The notes under the pieces are model-generated. The model was not told the origin of the DNA, searched no databases, and was given only the letters and a program-made list of their open reading frames with translations. The position numbers and the translations under genes were made by a program. Shown piece by piece: positions 3,552 to 11,417 of a DNA stretch of 11,417 bases. The stretch comes from an uncultured Clostridia bacterium (GTDB lineage Bacteria; Bacillota; Clostridia; Saccharofermentanales; Saccharofermentanaceae). Position 1 is the first letter of the stretch. Each line of letters starts with the position of its first letter. The stretch is from contig CAMJGB010000046.1 of assembly GCA_946405115.1 (NCBI GenBank), positions 1 through 11,417 on the forward strand, in the 5' to 3' direction.

Positions 3552-5968
3552 TGAGTGAGAACAAGAGTACTGCTAAAGAAGAGTTAAGTCACGAAGAGGG
3601 CGGAAAGAGCAAGAACGAGCGAGTGTCATTAGGAATGACGCTCGCAATTTATGCGTTAATCGGACTTTTCTCTTTATACCTCATAGGTGACTTATATAAG
3701 ACTACAGTAATAGATTACGATACATATGCCAGAGCCGCGTCAAATCAGCAGTGGAGACTTATGTCTTATGAGGCTGACCGCGGCATTATCTATGATGCGA
3801 ACAACATGCCTGTCGCATCCAATACTTATAACTACACAGTCGTTGTATCTCCCAAGATCCTGATGAGCAGTTCCGAGATTGAGAACGGAACCCTTACAAG
3901 GTCACAGCTGATCAATGACTTCTCTGTGCTTTTCGGCATGACGGCGGAAGAGATAGATGAAGTTTTGCCGGTTGACCCCGAAGATGCAACTGATCCCCGT
4001 AACGACGTCGCAGGTATGGACCTTGTAAGAAACCTTGAGGCGGAGCTTGCCGAGCCCGCGAAGACATACTGTCAGCAGCATGAGCTTGCAGGTATCTCAT
4101 TCCTTGCAGTGCCGCAGAGATACTACAATTACGGAAGCCTTGCAGCGCAGATCATAGGTTACGCAAGCAATGACGGTGTCAGCCTTAACGGTGTATACGG
4201 ACTTGAGGCTTATTACAACAGCGTGCTCTCAGGTTCTGACGGTTACAGATACTCTGAGGTAGACCAGGGAACAGAGGGTGTTCTCCCGTATTCAGATGCC
4301 ATTACGCAGCCTGCTGTTAACGGTAATAACCTCGTTCTTAATATTGATATTAATATTCAGAGAATCGCAGAGGAAGTCTGCAGGAGCGCATATATCCAGT
4401 ATGCTCCGAGAGACGGTATCTGCGCCATCGTAATGAACCCTTATACGGGTGCTGTTCTTGCGATGGTATCGCTTCCTGACTACGACCTTAACGATCCTTA
4501 CGGAATCCCTTACGGCATGGATGCCATCGTATGGAATGCGATGGACGATGACGAGCAGGTCGAGTACCTGATGAGTAACGTATGGCGTAACCGATGCATC
4601 TCTGATACATACGAGCCGGGTTCAACATTTAAGGCTCTTACAACATGTATCGCATTCGAAGAGAATCTTACTAACGAGAACGAGGAGTTCTCAGATGCAC
4701 CTATCCAGGTGTCAGACGTTGATACAATTTCCTGCTGGCTCCAGAAGCAGAACGGTGGTAACCACGGGACGGAGAGCCTTGCACAGGCGTTCATGAATTC
4801 CTGTAACCCGATTTTCGTTCAGCTCGCACAGAGAATCGGAGTAAGCAGATACTATAGATACGTTCACATGTTCGGCTTCTATGAGACGACAGGTATCGAT
4901 CTTCCTGCTGAAGGTACAGGTATCTTCCACACAGATCCGAGCGTAATCGATATGAGCTGCTTGTCATTCGGTGAGTCAGCAACGGTTACACCTATCCAGC
5001 TTCTTAACTCTTACTGCGCTATCGTTAACGGCGGTAACCTCATGGTTCCTCACATCGTGCGTTACATTACTGATGAGAACGGCAACATCGTTGATGAGAT
5101 CGAGCCTGAGGTAATAAGAACTATCTTCTCCGAGAGCACATGCGCAAGGGTAAGACAGCTTATGATCGACGTAGTAGACGAAGGTACAGGTTCCGCCGGT
5201 CAGGTTCCGGGTTACTACGTTGCAGGTAAGACATCCACATCCACAATCGAGAACGGTGAGCTTGCCGGTGCACACGTTCTTTCATTCTCATGTTTCGCAC
5301 CTTCCTATGATCCGCAGATCGCGGTACTCGTAGTTCTTAATAAGCCTGCAGAGAACTCAGTAGGTTCATCTGCTGCAGCTGCTACGGCAGCCCGTATCGT
5401 TGAGGGTACACTCCGTTACATGGGTGTTCCGAGAGTCCTCACTGCTGACGATTACGACCAGCTCACGACAAGATACTGGGTACAGCCCGTAGTAGGTCTT
5501 TCTGCGACAGAGGCTGCTTCCAGAATTGGTTATAATGGTATCTCCTGCGTTTACGGCACGACTAACATGACAGCCGAGACGATAGTCGGATATACATATC
5601 CTTCTACTGACGCACAGCTCTATAGCTCAGGCATCGTTATGCTTTACCCTGAAGGAGAGAACGTGCAGATGCTCACAAGCTCTGTACCGAACCTTGCGGG
5701 CAAGACTGCGATCGAGTGTATGGAAGCTTTAAGAGACGCTAACCTTAACTGCGTTATCGAGGGTGATGTCATGGGCATCTGCACCATGCAAAGTGACATT
5801 CCGGGAGCAACTGTATTCTCGGGATCCATCGTCACGGTTACGCTTGAGAATACGAACGTAGTTCCCGATCAGGCTCCGGAGGAAACGGAACCCGAGAGCG
5901 AGGACGGATTTGTATCCGGTGAAGGTGACGTTACAGAGGAGACTACTGAGGGGGGACCGGTAGGTTAA
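3551..5968 (+). CDS. spoVD: Class B penicillin-binding protein with PASTA domains (SpoVD/FtsI type)
   Basis: A transpeptidase of 805 residues that crosslinks septal or spore-cortex peptidoglycan outside the membrane. In order: cytoplasmic tail (1-27), one membrane anchor (about 28-47), PBP dimerisation/pedestal domain with DRGIIYDANNMPVA (76-89), and transpeptidase domain with S358-T-F-K361 (nucleophile S358) and S417-C-N419. The third active-site motif reads K560-T-S-T-S, with serine where KTG has glycine. Two PASTA domains follow (about 643-700 and 711-766), then an acidic low-complexity tail (770-805). I count 15 cysteines, all in the extracytoplasmic part. The start overlaps the ftsL stop (TAATG) and has only a weak SD, so coupling is likely. 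Only one such PBP is seen here, whereas B. subtilis has pbpB and spoVD side by side; this one could serve division, sporulation or both. The symbol reflects architecture, not proven function. Confidence 0.9.
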   Translation: MSENKSTAKEELSHEEGGKSKNERVSLGMTLAIYALIGLFSLYLIGDLYKTTVIDYDTYARAASNQQWRLMSYEADRGIIYDANNMPVASNTYNYTVVVSPKILMSSSEIENGTLTRSQLINDFSVLFGMTAEEIDEVLPVDPEDATDPRNDVAGMDLVRNLEAELAEPAKTYCQQHELAGISFLAVPQRYYNYGSLAAQIIGYASNDGVSLNGVYGLEAYYNSVLSGSDGYRYSEVDQGTEGVLPYSDAITQPAVNGNNLVLNIDINIQRIAEEVCRSAYIQYAPRDGICAIVMNPYTGAVLAMVSLPDYDLNDPYGIPYGMDAIVWNAMDDDEQVEYLMSNVWRNRCISDTYEPGSTFKALTTCIAFEENLTNENEEFSDAPIQVSDVDTISCWLQKQNGGNHGTESLAQAFMNSCNPIFVQLAQRIGVSRYYRYVHMFGFYETTGIDLPAEGTGIFHTDPSVIDMSCLSFGESATVTPIQLLNSYCAIVNGGNLMVPHIVRYITDENGNIVDEIEPEVIRTIFSESTCARVRQLMIDVVDEGTGSAGQVPGYYVAGKTSTSTIENGELAGAHVLSFSCFAPSYDPQIAVLVVLNKPAENSVGSSAAAATAARIVEGTLRYMGVPRVLTADDYDQLTTRYWVQPVVGLSATEAASRIGYNGISCVYGTTNMTAETIVGYTYPSTDAQLYSSGIVMLYPEGENVQMLTSSVPNLAGKTAIECMEALRDANLNCVIEGDVMGICTMQSDIPGATVFSGSIVTVTLENTNVVPDQAPEETEPESEDGFVSGEGDVTEETTEGGPVG

Positions 5969-5969
5969 C

Positions 5970-7487
5970 ATGACAATAAGAGAATTACTTGAAGGCGTGG
6001 AATATAAGCTCATCGCGGGCTCCATCGAAAAGACTGTAACCTCAGTCGAATTCGACTCGCGTAAGATTGCTGACGGAAGCTGTTTCGTCGCAGTTAAGGG
6101 CTTTACTTCTGACGGCCATTCATATATCGACTCCGTATGCGGGAAGGGTGCAGCTCTTGTCGTAGTTGAGGAGGGTAATGAGACCTTTACTGAGGATGAC
6201 TTAAAGGCCATGAGTGAGAAATCCGGAACAACCATTATTTCCGTTCCTGATTCACGTAAGGCTTCAGCATATATCCCTGCCACATTCTTCGGTAACCCCG
6301 AGAAGAAGATCGATATGATCGGTGTAACCGGTACAAAGGGAAAGACAACCATTACATTCATGATCACCGATATGTTGGAAAAGGCCGGCAAGACTACAGG
6401 CCTTATCGGTACTGTTTACGACATTATCGGAAATGAGAAGGTGCATGCATCACACACAACGCCTGAGGCAAGAGATACATACGAGCTTCTCGGCAAGATG
6501 GCAAATATAGATACAGATGCATGTGTTATGGAAGTATCAAGCCAGGGCTTGAAGCTCGACCGAGTATACGGAATCGAATTCAAGATCGGATGCTTCACTA
6601 ACTTCTATGAGGATCACATCGGCGGTAATGAACACCCTGATATGGAAGATTATTTAAGATGCAAGCTTAAGATGTTCGAGCAGTCTAAGATTGCTGTCAT
6701 CAACATGGATACACCCGTAAGCGGAGAGTTCTATGTTAAGGCAAATCAGTGCGGATGTCAGATAATTACTTATGGTCTTACCGAGGGCTGCGACGTTCAG
6801 GCTTATGATCTTGAGAACGGAATGAAGGACGGCCGTGCGGGTACATACTTCAGCATTACAAGCCCCTGGTACAGCGGAAGATTCTTCGTAGCAATTCCGG
6901 GTCAGTTTAATGTTTATAATTCACTTTGTGCGATAAGTGCTGCATTCCTTTCTGGAGCTACTCCTGAAGCGATAGAGCGAAGTCTTTCTACGATCGAAGT
7001 TCCCGGAAGACTTCAGCCGGTTAAGAATGATCTTGGTATAACAATCTTAGTTGACTATGCACATAATGCAGCAAGTCTTGAGAACGTTCTTGATACGCTT
7101 AAGCAGACAACGAGCGGACGCGTTATAACAGTGTTCGGATGCGGCGGTGACAGATCACATACAAGACGATTCGAGATGGGTGAGGTCGCAGGAAAAAAGT
7201 CCGACTACACAATAGTCACATCAGATAATCCGAGAACGGAAGATCCTGAGGTTATCATCGGCCATATCGTATCTTCAATCGAGAAGACAAGCGGCAAGTT
7301 CGAGACTGTCATAGACAGAGCTTCTGCTATTCGTAAAGCAATCGAGATCGCGAATGAAGGCGACATCGTTCTCATTGCAGGTAAGGGTCACGAGGACTAT
7401 CAGATCTTCGCGACACAGACCATACACTTTGATGATGTTGAAGTTGCAGCTGAAGCAGCGAAGAAGGTCAGGGAGGAAAGATCGTGA
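5970..7487 (+). CDS. murE: UDP-N-acetylmuramoyl-tripeptide synthetase MurE (meso-DAP adding)
   Basis: MurE adds the third amino acid to UDP-MurNAc-L-Ala-D-Glu in the cytoplasm, using ATP. The 505-residue protein has the three Mur-ligase domains: UDP-substrate binding (1-110), ATPase with P-loop GVTGTKGKTT (118-127) and the HTTPEARD substrate loop (162-169), and a C-terminal domain. K232 in YLRCKLKMF is the likely carbamylated lysine. The specificity motif D419-N-P-R422 indicates meso-diaminopimelate rather than lysine. The middle segment TNFYEDHIGGNEHPDMEDY (210-228) and YAHNAASLENVL (363-374) differ from the usual TN-x-x-x-DHLD and YAHTPDSLENVL forms, pointing to a divergent MurE branch. The ATG is 1 nt after the PBP stop; TAGG (5961-5964) is a possible weak SD. 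Confidence 0.95.
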   Translation: MTIRELLEGVEYKLIAGSIEKTVTSVEFDSRKIADGSCFVAVKGFTSDGHSYIDSVCGKGAALVVVEEGNETFTEDDLKAMSEKSGTTIISVPDSRKASAYIPATFFGNPEKKIDMIGVTGTKGKTTITFMITDMLEKAGKTTGLIGTVYDIIGNEKVHASHTTPEARDTYELLGKMANIDTDACVMEVSSQGLKLDRVYGIEFKIGCFTNFYEDHIGGNEHPDMEDYLRCKLKMFEQSKIAVINMDTPVSGEFYVKANQCGCQIITYGLTEGCDVQAYDLENGMKDGRAGTYFSITSPWYSGRFFVAIPGQFNVYNSLCAISAAFLSGATPEAIERSLSTIEVPGRLQPVKNDLGITILVDYAHNAASLENVLDTLKQTTSGRVITVFGCGGDRSHTRRFEMGEVAGKKSDYTIVTSDNPRTEDPEVIIGHIVSSIEKTSGKFETVIDRASAIRKAIEIANEGDIVLIAGKGHEDYQIFATQTIHFDDVEVAAEAAKKVREERS

Positions 7488-8920
7488 TAAGGATGTTCTC
7501 TTTTGACGAGGTCGTCGCTGCAGTAGGCGGTACAGTGGTAAACCGTAAAGGTGCCATCGGCGGTAGCATCTTCATTAATGCTGTGTCGACTGATACACGT
7601 ACTATCGAACCCGGCAATCTTTACATCGGATTAAAGGGCGAGAACTTCGACGGCAACAGCTATGCTGATCAGGCTGTAGAGAAGGGTGCATGCGCAGTTA
7701 TCGTTAACAGCGCGACCAAGGTGCCCGTGAATTCCATCGGCATCGTAGTTAAGGATACGACGAAGGCTTTGGGAGACCTTGCAGAGCACTTTAGATATAA
7801 GCTCGGATGTAAGGTAGTAGCTGTAACCGGTTCAGTCGGAAAGACTACAACGAGAGAACTCATAAGAGTTGCTCTCGAGCCCTCGTTCAACGTGTGCTCC
7901 ACAAAGAAGAATCTTAACAATGAGATCGGTCTTCCCAAGACTATCCTCGATGCGCCCGACAAGACGAATGTGCTTCTTCTTGAGATGGGAATGAGAGGAA
8001 GAGGAGAGATCGATTACTTAACTAATATCGCACATCCCGATATCGCTGTAATCACCAATGTCGGTTACTCTCATATTGGCATTCTGGGTTCGCAGGAAGA
8101 GATAAGAGCAGCAAAGTGCGAGATCATAAACGGACTTACGGATAACGGTATCCTTATTGTTAACGGTGATGATAAGTTCCTTTTCAATCATGCGCGTAAT
8201 GTGATACCGCTTAACAACGGTCTTGTTGCAGTTTCAGTTGACGATAACCTTGAGGGTGAGGTTCTTAACTGCCCCGTGTGCGTTAAGGCGCATAACCTTA
8301 AGGAGAACAACGGCATGGACTTCGATGTTACCGTGTCGATGGGCGAGAAGAATAACGTTATCAAGAATGTGCACATCGCTTTGGGCGGTGAGCATAACGT
8401 AAGAAATGCATGCTTCGCGATAATCATCGCATCACTCCTTAACGCGGATGTAGAGAAGGCATGTAAGGCTTTGTCAGAGTATGCTCCTATGGACGGAAGA
8501 GGAAAGACATATCACGGTAAGTCATATACCATAATCAACGACGCATATAATGCTTCTCCCGAGTCCATGGCAGCAGCATTTAAGAATCTTGATACAACCA
8601 ATCCCGGCAGCCGTAAGATCGCTGTTGTAGGCGGCATGCTTGAGCTTGGCGATGAGTCGAAGAAACTCCACAAGATTACAGGTGAAGCATGCGGTGACTA
8701 TAAGTTCGATAAGATCATCGTAACAGGCGATGACAGGGATGCATTCATCGAAGGCCTTAAGAGTAAATTCCCTAATGCAGACATCACGGAATGTGCTGAT
8801 ACAAATGAGGTAAGAGCTAAGGCTAACGAGATCATTAAGCAGGGCGACACTGTCTTGTTCAAGGCATCTCACTTCTTCGAATTCGAGAAACTCGCGAAGG
8901 AGTTTATCGATAATGACTAA
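7484..8920 (+). CDS. murF: UDP-N-acetylmuramoyl-tripeptide--D-alanyl-D-alanine ligase MurF
   Basis: MurF ligates D-Ala-D-Ala onto the UDP-MurNAc-tripeptide, the last cytoplasmic peptide step. The 478-residue protein shows P-loop TGSVGKTT (115-122), the KNLNNEIGLP motif (142-151), LLLEMGMRGRGEI (164-176), TNVGYSHIGILGS (191-203), K211 as the probable carbamylated lysine, GGEHNVRNA (301-309) and DAYNASPESM (353-362). The start is the GTG at 7484, overlapping the murE stop by 4 nt (GTGA): the SD GGGAGGA (7471-7477) is 6 nt from it but 15 nt from the in-frame ATG at 7493. murF directly abuts the SEDS gene (8-nt overlap), with no mraY or murD between. Confidence 0.96.
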   Translation: MIRMFSFDEVVAAVGGTVVNRKGAIGGSIFINAVSTDTRTIEPGNLYIGLKGENFDGNSYADQAVEKGACAVIVNSATKVPVNSIGIVVKDTTKALGDLAEHFRYKLGCKVVAVTGSVGKTTTRELIRVALEPSFNVCSTKKNLNNEIGLPKTILDAPDKTNVLLLEMGMRGRGEIDYLTNIAHPDIAVITNVGYSHIGILGSQEEIRAAKCEIINGLTDNGILIVNGDDKFLFNHARNVIPLNNGLVAVSVDDNLEGEVLNCPVCVKAHNLKENNGMDFDVTVSMGEKNNVIKNVHIALGGEHNVRNACFAIIIASLLNADVEKACKALSEYAPMDGRGKTYHGKSYTIINDAYNASPESMAAAFKNLDTTNPGSRKIAVVGGMLELGDESKKLHKITGEACGDYKFDKIIVTGDDRDAFIEGLKSKFPNADITECADTNEVRAKANEIIKQGDTVLFKASHFFEFEKLAKEFIDND

Positions 8921-10148
8921 GATCACGCAGCAAAGGCAGGCTAACATTCCGATGATACTCATGATGTTCGCGATCGTCATGTTCGGTCTCGTCATCCTTT
9001 ATTCGGTATCAGGTCCTGCAGGCTATGCGAAGGCGACACACGACTCTGCTTACTATCTTAAAAGACAGATTATATTTACGGTCATCGGTATAGCACTTGC
9101 GCTTATCATCTCTTTCATGCCCGTAAACTTCTTTAAGCATCCTGCAATCTTTATGTCTGCTTACTTCATAAGTTTGGGACTTGCGATAGCGGTAAGGTTC
9201 ATAGGTAGAGAGATCAACGGTGCTAAGAGATGGATCTTCATCGGACCTGTCGAGATTCAGCCTTCTGAGATATGTAAGGTAGGTCTCATAATAGCGCTCG
9301 CGGGTTATCGAGAATACATAGTCAAGCTTCGTGCGCAGGGAAGGTTCAAGGCAACGACGGGTAAGAGGCAGGCATGGAATCATGCGTTCTTCGATTTCAT
9401 ACTTCCTGTAGGTGCATGTCTTCTTGTTGACGTATTCATTCTCTTCCAGCCGCACTTCTCATGCTTCCTTATCATCGGCGTCATCGTATTCATGTGTACG
9501 CTTAATTCAGGTGCAGGCATAAGAGCATGGTTCCTCGGAGGCCTGTCGATACTTCTCGTAGGTGTCATCTTCGTCGCAGCTTATACGGCAATCAATCCGA
9601 ACTTCAGAAAGAACTTCGCACACGTTTACCAGAGACTTAACATCTTCGCTGCTACGAGCGGTGACGAGTCCGTCGAGGTAACGGAGGACGAAACTCGTCA
9701 GGTTACCAACGCGCACAATGCCTTGGGTTCAGGCGGGATGTGGGGCAGAGGACTTGGAAGTTCACGTGCAAAATATAATTACGTTTCAGAGGCACAGAAT
9801 GACTACATCTTCTCCATCTATGTTGAGGAGACGGGATTTGTCGGAGGTACTGTGCTGATATTCATGTATATGATCATGTTCGCGATGTTCGTGCAGGTAA
9901 TCTTAAGGGCGAACTCTGTCTTCGCTAGGATGCTTGCTACGGGCTGTACGACACTCATAGTGGTGCAGGTCGTGCTTAATATCGCCGTTGAGCTGCAGGT
10001 AATCCCTTCCACGGGCGTTACGCTGCCTTTCGTAAGTTACGGCGGTTCTGCGCAGATCATCCTCCTCGGTGCATACGGACTTATCATGTGCGTATCACGA
10101 AGCGGAACATCAGTTAAAATCAAGGGAAAACGTGAGGTGACCACATAA
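8913..10148 (+). CDS. ftsW: SEDS-family peptidoglycan glycosyltransferase (FtsW/SpoVE type)
   Basis: A 411-residue polytopic membrane protein with about ten hydrophobic segments. SEDS proteins polymerise lipid II into glycan strands together with a class B PBP, here most likely the one encoded at 3551. Family motifs: NGAKRWIFIGPVEIQPSEICK (102-122), a QPHFS segment (179-183) typical of FtsW/SpoVE rather than RodA, GSGGMWGRGLG (272-282), SEAQNDYIFSIYVEETG (292-308) with D297 at the place of the conserved catalytic aspartate, and IPSTGVTLPFVSYGGSA (364-380). An acidic stretch (250-262) lies in the large outer loop before the GSGG motif. SD AAGGAG (8897-8902) is 10 nt before the ATG, within murF. 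Context cannot separate a division FtsW from a sporulation SpoVE. Confidence 0.93.
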   Translation: MTKITQQRQANIPMILMMFAIVMFGLVILYSVSGPAGYAKATHDSAYYLKRQIIFTVIGIALALIISFMPVNFFKHPAIFMSAYFISLGLAIAVRFIGREINGAKRWIFIGPVEIQPSEICKVGLIIALAGYREYIVKLRAQGRFKATTGKRQAWNHAFFDFILPVGACLLVDVFILFQPHFSCFLIIGVIVFMCTLNSGAGIRAWFLGGLSILLVGVIFVAAYTAINPNFRKNFAHVYQRLNIFAATSGDESVEVTEDETRQVTNAHNALGSGGMWGRGLGSSRAKYNYVSEAQNDYIFSIYVEETGFVGGTVLIFMYMIMFAMFVQVILRANSVFARMLATGCTTLIVVQVVLNIAVELQVIPSTGVTLPFVSYGGSAQIILLGAYGLIMCVSRSGTSVKIKGKREVTT

Positions 10149-11248
10149 TGAAAAGATTCATTGTAACGGGAGGCGGCACCTCTGGACATATAAATCCTGC
10201 GATAACCATCGCGGACGCACTTAAGGCTCACTACGGCCCCACAGAAGGATGCGAGATCATCTTCACGGGAAGAGCCGCAGGACTTGAGGGAGAACTCGTT
10301 CCTAAGGCAGGATACGAGCTTCGCAACATCGAGGCGAAGCCTTTCCCCATGAAGCCGTCACTTCGCCTTGTAAAGGCACTCATAGCTTTCAACAAGGGTA
10401 AGAAGCAGTGCAAGCAGATCATACGTGACTTTAAGCCCGATGCCGTCATCGGCACAGGAGGCTACGTCTGCGCACCTTTGCTTAACGCAGCGGCATCAAT
10501 GAAGGTGCCGGTAGTAATACACGAGGCTAATGCGTTCCCTGGAAGAGCGAACCGCATGATGGGCAGGAATGCAACACTCGTGCTCACGGGCTTCCCTAAC
10601 CTCGAAAAGGATTTTCCTAAGGCAGATAAGGTTATCTACACGGGTAACCCGATTAGATCCATCATCAAGGACAACGACCCTTCCGAGGTTCGCGAAAGAC
10701 TCGGCATAGATCCTTCACAGAAGCTCGTGTTCGCTATGGGAGGAAGCTTGGGTTCCAAGACAATAAATGACTTTGTATATGAGGCTGCAGCAAGACCTGA
10801 ATTCAAGGACGTGCATTTTGTCCTCGGTACAGGTAAGCAGCAGACATCGAAGATCTCGGAGGAGAAGGTTAAGCCAGAGAACCTCGAGACCTATGAATAC
10901 ATAAGTAATCCTAATGACTATATGTGTGCAGCTGACGTATCCATAACAAGATCCGGAGCTGTTACATGTGCTGAGACTGCGGCTATCGGATCCTGTTCTG
11001 TCATGATCCCTTATCCTCATGCTGCACATGATCATCAGACATATAACGCAAGGTCGTTCTCGGACATCGGAGGTTGTGTTCTGGTTCCCGATGCGGATGT
11101 AGTTGAAGGAAAGCTTTTCGGTGTGCTGGAGGAGCTCCTTAAGGACGAGGAGAAGAGAAGAAGCATGCGTGAGAATGCGAAGAAGCTTGCAGTCCTTGAC
11201 TGTGACGAGAAGATAGTAAAGGCGATCGGAGAAGTAATCGGCGGGTGA
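10148..11248 (+). CDS. murG: Undecaprenyl-PP-MurNAc-pentapeptide GlcNAc transferase MurG
   Basis: MurG transfers GlcNAc from UDP-GlcNAc to lipid I at the inner membrane face, making lipid II. The 366-residue protein is a GT-B, family-28 glycosyltransferase. N-terminal domain: GGGTSGHINP (8-17), GTGGYVCAP (102-110) and HEANAFPGRANR (125-136). C-terminal domain: TGNPIR (165-170), GGSLGSKTIN (198-207), TRSGAVTCAE (267-276) for the UDP-GlcNAc site, and PYPHAAHDHQ (288-297). HEAN replaces the E. coli HEQN, a variation I would expect in this group. The ATG overlaps the ftsW stop by 1 nt (TAATG), with SD GAGGTGA (10134-10140) 7 nt upstream. Confidence 0.97.
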   Translation: MKRFIVTGGGTSGHINPAITIADALKAHYGPTEGCEIIFTGRAAGLEGELVPKAGYELRNIEAKPFPMKPSLRLVKALIAFNKGKKQCKQIIRDFKPDAVIGTGGYVCAPLLNAAASMKVPVVIHEANAFPGRANRMMGRNATLVLTGFPNLEKDFPKADKVIYTGNPIRSIIKDNDPSEVRERLGIDPSQKLVFAMGGSLGSKTINDFVYEAAARPEFKDVHFVLGTGKQQTSKISEEKVKPENLETYEYISNPNDYMCAADVSITRSGAVTCAETAAIGSCSVMIPYPHAAHDHQTYNARSFSDIGGCVLVPDADVVEGKLFGVLEELLKDEEKRRSMRENAKKLAVLDCDEKIVKAIGEVIGG

Positions 11249-11417
11249 GCGAGGATAAAGAGAAGAAATCCTCTGAGAATAAAGAGGAAGAAATCTTAGA
11301 GTCCCAGGTGAAGCCTGAGGAGAAGGAAGAGACGTCCCCTGAAGAAGAGGACGATGTTGTTATTGTCTCTGCCGAGGACTTCGAGAATTCCGAAGAAGAC
11401 GAGAAAAAGGACGAAGA
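11245..11417 (+). CDS. Partial gene with acidic N-terminus, probably FtsQ/DivIB
   Basis: A GTG at 11245 overlaps the murG stop by 4 nt (GTGA) and opens a frame that runs to the window end (57 full codons). The residues are almost all E, K, D, S and other hydrophilic types, with one short hydrophobic stretch DVVIVSAEDF (about 37-46); no domain is visible. FtsQ/DivIB proteins of Gram-positives carry long charged cytoplasmic tails before their membrane segment, and ftsQ/divIB often follows murG (directly or after murB/murA), so this is the best guess. No clear SD is present; translation is probably coupled to murG. The identity is inferred from position and composition only. Confidence 0.55.
   Translation, partial: MSEDKEKKSSENKEEEILESQVKPEEKEETSPEEEDDVVIVSAEDFENSEEDEKKDE

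Noticed and set aside
5729..6391. 220-codon minus-strand open frame across the PBP/murE junction
   Set aside because: It lies opposite two well-supported genes, has no SD and is a low-complexity translation typical of an antisense shadow.
1..11417. A new defence, CRISPR, mobile or biosynthetic system
   Set aside because: No repeat-spacer array, transposase, recombinase, toxin-antitoxin pair or unknown large gene is present; apart from the small left-flank genes, the window is a conserved cell-wall operon.

Overview
The window carries the front part of a division and cell-wall (dcw) gene cluster from a low-to-mid GC Gram-positive bacterium, most likely an anaerobic member of the class Clostridia. 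The reasons are the order mraZ-rsmH-ftsL-PBP(PASTA)-murE, a SpoVD-type penicillin-binding protein ending in PASTA domains, a MurE with the meso-diaminopimelate motif DNPR, strong Gram-positive Shine-Dalgarno (SD) sequences and an extracytoplasmic enzyme domain rich in cysteine. I cannot name a genus from sequence alone.

Left flank (1-1223), not part of dcw. A TetR-type regulator (minus strand, cut by the window edge) is divergent from a 37-codon remnant of an NAD(P)H-dependent FMN reductase/flavodoxin-fold gene. That remnant ends 17 bp before the convergent tadA gene. tadA (tRNA A34-to-inosine deaminase) and a small DUF1294 membrane protein lie together on the minus strand. A near-consensus promoter just before tadA places its transcription start about on the ATG, so the tadA mRNA may be leaderless.

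Control region (1224-1605), no gene. It holds an 8-bp-stem inverted repeat, a cluster of three TTGGGGCA motifs forming nested inverted repeats, phased A-tracts, a sigma-A promoter (TTGCAT-17-TATAAT) and four GTGG/GTGT boxes in two 10-bp-spaced pairs just downstream of the predicted start site. The boxes look like the MraZ operator. A second copy of one operator half, 15 of 17 bases identical, lies inverted about 190 bp upstream and faces the DUF1294-tadA genes.

dcw operon (1606-11417), all plus strand: mraZ, rsmH, an FtsL/DivIC-like gene, a class B PBP (spoVD/ftsI type), murE, murF, a SEDS glycosyltransferase (ftsW/spoVE type), murG and the start of a further gene with a very acidic N-terminus, probably ftsQ/divIB. 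Nearly every junction overlaps by 1-8 nt or is 1 nt apart, so translation is probably coupled throughout. MurE and MurF extend the UDP-MurNAc peptide, MurG completes lipid II, and the SEDS protein with the PBP polymerises and crosslinks it at the septum under FtsL-type proteins. mraY and murD, which usually sit between murF and ftsW, are absent here and must lie elsewhere.

I found no CRISPR array, transposase, rRNA or tRNA, and no evidence of a new defence or mobile system. The points of most interest are regulatory (duplicated inverted operator, TTGGGGCA cluster, leaderless tadA) and the KTS in place of KTG in the PBP active site.
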